In this document: in pieces, positions 13,420-17,195 of the stretch | How positions within the stretch are numbered: position 1 is the first letter of the stretch | Layout of the letters: each line of letters begins with the position of its first letter | From: a bacterium | GTDB taxonomy: Bacteria; CAIWAD01 | Reading direction: 5' to 3' | DNA length: 17,195 nt | Assembly: GCA_030685015.1 (NCBI GenBank) | Contig: JAUXWS010000101.1 | Location: 1-17,195 of the forward strand | Translations under genes and position numbers: made by a program | The notes under the pieces: generated by a model | What the model was told of the DNA's origin: nothing | Database searches by the model: none | The model's input: the letters and a program-made list of their open reading frames with translations, nothing else

Positions 13420-15594
13420 TCATTTGATCACGGCGAACTTGCCGATCTCGACCTTGCCCGTGGCCTTGTCCTCCACCGTGAAGAGGTAGAGGCCGGTGGC
13501 GATGGCCTGGTTGTGGCGGCTGACCAGATCCCAGGCGTGCTCGCCCCCGGAGAAGACAAAAGGTGTCTCGCCGATGCTGCTGCCCGCCACCTGCTCCTGC
13601 GTCTTGCGGATGAGGGCCACGTCCAGGCCCTGGTAGGTGGCGGCATCGTGCTCGACGGAGTCGACGAAATCGCCGGCCAGGGTGAAGATGCTCACCGTGC
13701 AGCGCGCCGGCAGGTGGGTGAACCAGATCATGCGATCGTAGGGACCGCTGCCGTCCCACGAGGCGCGGCCCCGGTAGGGGTTGGGGTAGACGCCGGGCTT
13801 GCGGTCGCGGCCGTCGGCCAGGCCGTCGGGCAGGCTGCCCGGGAAGACGAAGACCCAGTTCTCGGTCACGGCCGACTCCAGACTGGGCAGGTTGTTGGCG
13901 GGCAGGCCGTGGTCGTAGGCGGAAACGGCCAGCCAGTTGCCCTGGGGACGCCCGGAGAGCAGGTTCTCCATGCGGAAGGCGTAGTGGTACCAGACGCCGC
14001 CCAGCTCCATCGAATCCGCGTCCACGCCCAGGGCCCGGCGCACGGTGATGTCATCCAGCCCGGTGTTGGGCCAGATCTCGTTGATGATGTCGAACTGGGC
14101 CACCAGCGTGCGCGTCCCGCCGGCGCCCGGGGTGCGCAGGCTGCTGTAGATGCGGTAGCCCTCGAAGTCCTGCTCCCCGAGAATGGGGTCGACGAAGGAT
14201 TCGGGATCGTTGCGCCAGTAGAGGGTCAGCTCGCGCTCGCCCACCTCCACGGCCAGGCGCGGCGCCGGGGGCGGATTGGGCAGGAGGTAGCGGTCGAGGA
14301 CACCATCGCCGTCCAGGTCCTCCTCGGGCTGGAGAATGCCGTCCCGGTTCTTGTCCTCCCCGTCCCAGGCGATACGGGCCCAGGTGGTGTTGGCGACCAG
14401 GGGGGCGGCCTTGCGCTGCAGGCGTTCGAGACCAGTCAACAGCTCGCCCTCGGGCACGAAGTCCTGCCGGCCGCAGCCGATGGCGAAGACGGCGTTCAAG
14501 CTCTCGCCGGGGGCCAGACGCCCGAAGGAGCCGGCGCTGGCCAGCATCATCCAGCTGCTGCTGTTGGCCGTGCCGTAGGGAAAACTGGCGTCGCTGAGGG
14601 AGGGGCGGGCCTGCATGGCGGCGTAGCGCGCCGCTTCGTTGTTGGGCATGACCAGGGCGGGGAAGCTCTGGTTGTAGTCGCGGTTCCAGATCCAGGTGTT
14701 GGCGCGGGGCTTGATGCGGCGGGGATCCGCCACGTGGGGGGCGGAGCCGCCCAGGAAGCGGCAACCCAGGATGCTCTCGGCATAGCCGTTGTCGCCGTCC
14801 GCGTCGTAGCCGACCGCCATCCAGATGCTGTCCCCCGCCGCCGGGCTGGCCTGGTCGGTCAGGACGACGCCGGCCAGGTTGTCGTACCACAACCAGCCGC
14901 CCCGGCCCGGGGCGTAGTAGTTGTGCAGGTTGAAGTTGCCCACCGCCTCGTCGATCCAGTAGCCCACGAAAAGCGAGTCGATCGTCCAGCCCGTGCCGGC
15001 GGGATCCAGGGCGTGGCTGATGTTGGTGATGGTCAGGTCCAGGATGACAAAGGCGTTGGCATAGCTGTAGTTCCAGGCGTGGCTGTCCAGATCCACCCGC
15101 AGTCCCAGCGGCGTGTGGCCGGTGATGACTTCCCCCGTGCCGGGCACGACGCGGCTGGTGTCCGTGAAGGACATGAGGAAATCCTGGTGGCTGACGGCCT
15201 CCGGATGGAAGTTGGGGCTGTCCGGAAATGTGGAGCGCACCAGGATGGCGCCGCTGCGGTCCTGGGCGGCGGGCACGTTGTTCCACTCCCAGCCCGCCCC
15301 GCCGAAACTGCCGTCCATCACGGCGGTGGAGACGCGGGGCTCCCCGCCCACCACGCCCCCCACCCACAGGCCGCCATAGGAGAAATGCTCCACTTGTTCG
15401 AAATCCAGATCGGAGTACTGCTTGTAGAGGCAGGACGGCTGGCCCTCGATGTTGTAGCCGTGTCCAATCACACCGAAGTTGGTGATGGTCATGCCCAATT
15501 CCCCCACCGAGGTGAAGGTGCCGAAATCGTCGGCGGCGGGCGCGGCCAGGGGGGCGGCCAGCAGGGCAAGGGCCAGGATCCGCAGATTCATCAT
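13420..15594 (-). CDS. Large secreted protein with EF-hand loop and C-terminal sorting-like tail
   Basis: The family is not recognised beyond general features of secreted FCB proteins. From the ATG at 15594 (a second ATG follows at 15591) the product is 724 residues with a signal peptide (MMNLRILALALLAAPLAAPA, cleavage near Ala20-Ala21). The N-terminal 400 residues are beta-rich, with many Trp/Tyr/Gly (FSYGGLWVGGVVGGEPRVST, 71-90; AFVILDLTITNISHALDPAG, 181-200). Residues 414-425, DKNRDGILQPEE, fit a canonical calcium-binding EF-hand loop, followed by a partial second one (DLDGDGVLD, 426-434). A fibronectin-like region follows (RLAVEVGERELTLYWRNDPE, 446-465). The tail (GVYPNPYRGRASWDG; VSIFTLAGDFVDSVEHD; ATGLYLFTVEDK) resembles FlgD/T9SS sorting tails. 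The frame runs to 15675, but that extension delays the signal peptide and is rejected. It is the first gene of the envelope cassette. Confidence 0.82.
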   Translation of the reverse strand: MMNLRILALALLAAPLAAPAADDFGTFTSVGELGMTITNFGVIGHGYNIEGQPSCLYKQYSDLDFEQVEHFSYGGLWVGGVVGGEPRVSTAVMDGSFGGAGWEWNNVPAAQDRSGAILVRSTFPDSPNFHPEAVSHQDFLMSFTDTSRVVPGTGEVITGHTPLGLRVDLDSHAWNYSYANAFVILDLTITNISHALDPAGTGWTIDSLFVGYWIDEAVGNFNLHNYYAPGRGGWLWYDNLAGVVLTDQASPAAGDSIWMAVGYDADGDNGYAESILGCRFLGGSAPHVADPRRIKPRANTWIWNRDYNQSFPALVMPNNEAARYAAMQARPSLSDASFPYGTANSSSWMMLASAGSFGRLAPGESLNAVFAIGCGRQDFVPEGELLTGLERLQRKAAPLVANTTWARIAWDGEDKNRDGILQPEEDLDGDGVLDRYLLPNPPPAPRLAVEVGERELTLYWRNDPESFVDPILGEQDFEGYRIYSSLRTPGAGGTRTLVAQFDIINEIWPNTGLDDITVRRALGVDADSMELGGVWYHYAFRMENLLSGRPQGNWLAVSAYDHGLPANNLPSLESAVTENWVFVFPGSLPDGLADGRDRKPGVYPNPYRGRASWDGSGPYDRMIWFTHLPARCTVSIFTLAGDFVDSVEHDAATYQGLDVALIRKTQEQVAGSSIGETPFVFSGGEHAWDLVSRHNQAIATGLYLFTVEDKATGKVEIGKFAVIK

Positions 15595-15785
15595 GGTGCA
15601 GCCATCGTCCACGTTGAGGGGCGGGGACTTCGCCGACCACGGCGGGGCGGCCGATGCTCTCGCCAGTTGAATCATGGTCCGAAAGGGCCGTTAATGTAGC
15701 ATGAGGAGTGTCACGGAGCGAGGACAGCGGCCGGGAAGAAGGGCCGCCGGCCCTCTGCGGAAGCCGTTTCGGCCCCGGCCGGCGC
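15595..15785 (-). other. 191-bp intergenic region upstream of the envelope cassette
   Basis: This gap lies between the pabB stop and the first cassette gene. It holds GC-rich stems next to pabB and a less GC-rich stretch near 15685-15705 (minus strand TGACACTCCTCATGCTACAT). TACATT there resembles a -10 hexamer, but no -35 is visible at proper spacing. The cassette promoter is expected somewhere in this region. No small gene was found. Confidence 0.45.
15740..15754 (-). terminator. Candidate terminator hairpin downstream of pabB
   Basis: On the transcribed strand AGGGCC, loop GGC, then GGCCCT forms a six-pair stem followed by UCUUCC. It lies about 30 bases after the pabB stop. The pyrimidine-rich but not U-only tail makes it a weak intrinsic-terminator candidate. 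Confidence 0.35.
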
Positions 15786-15795
15786 TCAACCGGGG
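15773..15795 (-). terminator. Stem-loop enclosing the pabB stop codon
   Basis: On the transcribed strand CCCCGG (15795-15790) can pair with CCGGGG (15778-15773) around an 11-base loop that holds the pabB TGA. Flanking GGCCGGC/GCCGGCC runs allow alternative pairings. The pairing is visible; a role in 3'-end formation of the pabB mRNA is inferred. Confidence 0.3.
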
Positions 15796-17114
15796 CGGCC
15801 GGCCAAACCGGCCAGGGCCGCCACGTAGGAGGCCGTCTTGAGCCGGCTTTCCTCCTCTTCCGCCGCCGGCGTGCTGTCGATGGTGATGCCGCCTCCCGCC
15901 AAGAGGCGCAGACCACCCCGCTGATGGAGGGCGGTGCGGATGGCCACGGCGAACTCGAAGTCCCCCGCCGCGTCCACCCACCCCACGGCGCCGAAGCAGG
16001 GGCCGCGTGGCCGGGATTCCAGGCCGGCGATGCGCTCCATGGCCCGGCGGCGGGGGCAGCCCGTCACGCTGCCGCAGGGGAAGGCGGCCTGGAAGATCTC
16101 CTGCAGTCCCCGTCCCGGGCGCAGTTCCCCCTCGACCAGGGCACAGGTGTGCAGCAGGTGGGGCAGCCACATCAGCTCGGGAAAGGGGCCGGTCCGCACG
16201 CTGCCCGGCCGGCAGACCCGGCTCAGGTCGTTGCGGAGCAGGTCGACGATCATGGCCAGCTCGGCACGGTCCTTGCCCGAGGCGAGCAGGCGGGCCGCCA
16301 CCGCCTCATCGGCAGGGCCGGCCCCGCGCACCGGGGGCAGGTCCATCCGTCCGCCGGTCTCGCGCCGCACCGTCCCCTTGATGGGCCGCGTCCAAAGGTG
16401 CGCGCCGCGCCGAGCCAGGAAAAGCTCCGGGGAGTCGCAGACCAGGGCGCGACCGCGCCATTCCAGCAAGGCCCGATAACCCCCGTCCGCCGGATCGTGG
16501 CGGCGCAGGGCGGCGAAGAGGGCGGGGGCGCCGCCCGGAGCCAGGGCGGCGGCAAAGGCCTGCACAAGATTGATCTGATAGCAATCGCCGGCGCGGATCA
16601 GATCCCGCACCCGCTGCACGCCTCGCCGGAAGTGGTCCCGCGGGTCCTCGGGCTCCAGCGGGCCGGCCGGGCCGGACCAGCCGCGGGGTCCGGCCCAGGC
16701 CGCCGGATGGGAATCGAAGCCCGGTTCGAGCCGCTCCTCCACCCGATGAAAGTCGAAGCGCAGCAGGGGCCAATCCAGGGATGGGCCGGGGGGGGGCGGC
16801 AGCTCCTCCAACAAGCCGGCGTAATCGTAGGAGACAAAGCCCATGCCGGTGCGGCCCAGAGCGCGGGCCCGCTCCTCGACCAGCGTCAAGGGCGGCGCAT
16901 CGCGGCGGCGGCGGTGGCGGCCGGTCAGCTGCCACATCCGCGCGGCCTGGGGCGGGCCGGTCAGCACGATGCTCTCCAGCAGTCCGCTGCCCCGCCAAGC
17001 GCGTCCGCCAAAGGGCCCCAACCAGGCGCGAGGCCGGGGGGAGGCCAGATGGCGCTGCCAGAGGGCGGCCAGGTCCTCATGTTGACTGGCGGCTGGGTGG
17101 CCTGCGGCGTTCAT
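15786..17114 (-). CDS. pabB: Aminodeoxychorismate synthase component I (PabB)
   Basis: This cytoplasmic enzyme converts chorismate plus ammonia (normally from a PabA/TrpG glutaminase) to 4-amino-4-deoxychorismate for folate synthesis. The product is 442 residues, normal for PabB. Chorismate-binding motifs appear in order: GDCYQINLVQAF (176-187), PIKGT (244-248), DRAELAMIVDLLRNDLSR (282-299), FPCGSVTGCPRRRAMERI (345-362) and GGGITIDSTPAAEEEES (407-423). Lys246 in PIKGT is the residue used by PabB for covalent chemistry; anthranilate synthase TrpE has Ala there (PIAGT), which favours PabB. The start at 17114 has AAAGGA four bases upstream. No pabA or pabC lies next to it within the window, since the downstream genes are unrelated envelope genes. 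It is probably its own transcription unit or the last gene of an upstream operon. Confidence 0.93.
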   Translation of the reverse strand: MNAAGHPAASQHEDLAALWQRHLASPRPRAWLGPFGGRAWRGSGLLESIVLTGPPQAARMWQLTGRHRRRRDAPPLTLVEERARALGRTGMGFVSYDYAGLLEELPPPPGPSLDWPLLRFDFHRVEERLEPGFDSHPAAWAGPRGWSGPAGPLEPEDPRDHFRRGVQRVRDLIRAGDCYQINLVQAFAAALAPGGAPALFAALRRHDPADGGYRALLEWRGRALVCDSPELFLARRGAHLWTRPIKGTVRRETGGRMDLPPVRGAGPADEAVAARLLASGKDRAELAMIVDLLRNDLSRVCRPGSVRTGPFPELMWLPHLLHTCALVEGELRPGRGLQEIFQAAFPCGSVTGCPRRRAMERIAGLESRPRGPCFGAVGWVDAAGDFEFAVAIRTALHQRGGLRLLAGGGITIDSTPAAEEEESRLKTASYVAALAGLAGRPG

Positions 17115-17160
17115 CGGATCCTTTGTTTGTCAAGAGCGTGCCCTGGACTGGAGCCTGGTG

Positions 17161-17195
17161 GGTGCCAGGCCGGTGCCAGGTCGGTGCCAGGTCGG
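17161..17195. repeat. 11-bp direct tandem repeat, at least three copies, cut by window edge
   Basis: On the plus strand GGTGCCAGGCC, GGTGCCAGGTC, GGTGCCAGGTC and then GG follow each other without spacing; the copies differ only at base 10. The array starts 46 bp upstream of the pabB start and runs off the window, so the true copy number is unknown. Just before it, CCTGGTG can pair with the first copy's CCAGG. The 11-bp period is close to one helical turn, so side-by-side protein binding is possible, as is a simple replication-slippage repeat or a REP-like element. Confidence 0.8.

Noticed and set aside
15592-15675. Upstream start at 15675 for the EF-hand protein
   Set aside because: It would add 27 residues before a clean signal peptide, and no Shine-Dalgarno precedes it.
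13513-15699. A 728-codon open frame on the plus strand
   Set aside because: Antisense shadow of the secreted EF-hand protein; low-complexity composition, no domain and no ribosome-binding logic.
14051-15916. A 621-codon minus-strand open frame spanning the pabB end and the first cassette gene
   Set aside because: Out-of-frame Arg/Pro/Gly-rich shadow; it overlaps two convincing genes in other frames.
15786-17114. Anthranilate synthase TrpE as the identity of this gene
   Set aside because: The motif is PIKGT with Lys, characteristic of PabB, rather than PIAGT; the length also fits PabB, and no trpG or trpD neighbour is visible.
17112-17133. TTGACA on the minus strand just upstream of pabB, as a -35 box
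   Set aside because: It is only about 13 bases from the start codon, with no -10 hexamer at proper spacing; AAAGGA in the same stretch serves as the ribosome site.

Overview
This is a strongly GC-rich bacterial window in which all ten protein-coding genes I can support lie on the minus strand, so they read from right to left. The gene content suggests a diderm bacterium of the FCB superphylum or a related high-GC candidate lineage (Eisenbacteria-, Krumholzibacteria-, Latescibacteria- or Delongbacteria-like). The reasons are secreted proteins with FlgD/T9SS-like C-terminal tails, a PorV/PorQ (UPF0164) family protein, a TonB-dependent receptor with an N-terminal carboxypeptidase-regulatory-like domain, and several lipoproteins. 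The phylum cannot be fixed from this sequence alone. No rRNA, tRNA, IS element or CRISPR array was seen.

Layout in transcription order. (1) 17114-15786 is a pabB-type aminodeoxychorismate synthase component I. An 11-bp tandem repeat sits upstream of it at the window edge. (2) 15594-4586 is a run of six co-directional envelope genes with short gaps or overlaps: a large secreted protein with an EF-hand loop and a C-terminal sorting-like tail; a secreted protein with OB-fold-like modules and a T9SS/FlgD tail; a lipoprotein with Ig-like and GATase-like regions; a TonB-dependent receptor; a PorV/PorQ-like beta-barrel; and a beta-propeller-like lipoprotein. (3) After a 208-bp gap holding the only AT-rich patch in the window, 4377 to the left edge is a TPR-protein-associated TRAP transporter (TPAT) operon: a small unknown lipoprotein, TatT, DctP (substrate-binding), DctQ and DctM. 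DctM is cut by the window edge.

How they may work together. The TRAP operon is tightly coupled (ATGA and TGATG overlaps) and should encode a Na+- or H+-coupled secondary importer whose periplasmic binding protein docks with the TatT lipoprotein. Its P subunit has Trp where most DctP proteins carry the ligand-binding Arg, which argues against a simple carboxylate substrate. The envelope cassette combines putative surface-exported proteins, two lipoproteins, an outer-membrane TonB-type channel and a PorV-like barrel. It may be a surface-protein export, display or uptake unit of unknown substrate.

Several intergenic gaps hold GC-rich perfect stems without U-tracts. One is a 9-bp stem with a cUCCGg (UNCG-type) tetraloop, and one begins at the base after the tatT stop codon. 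They may set relative expression within the operons.
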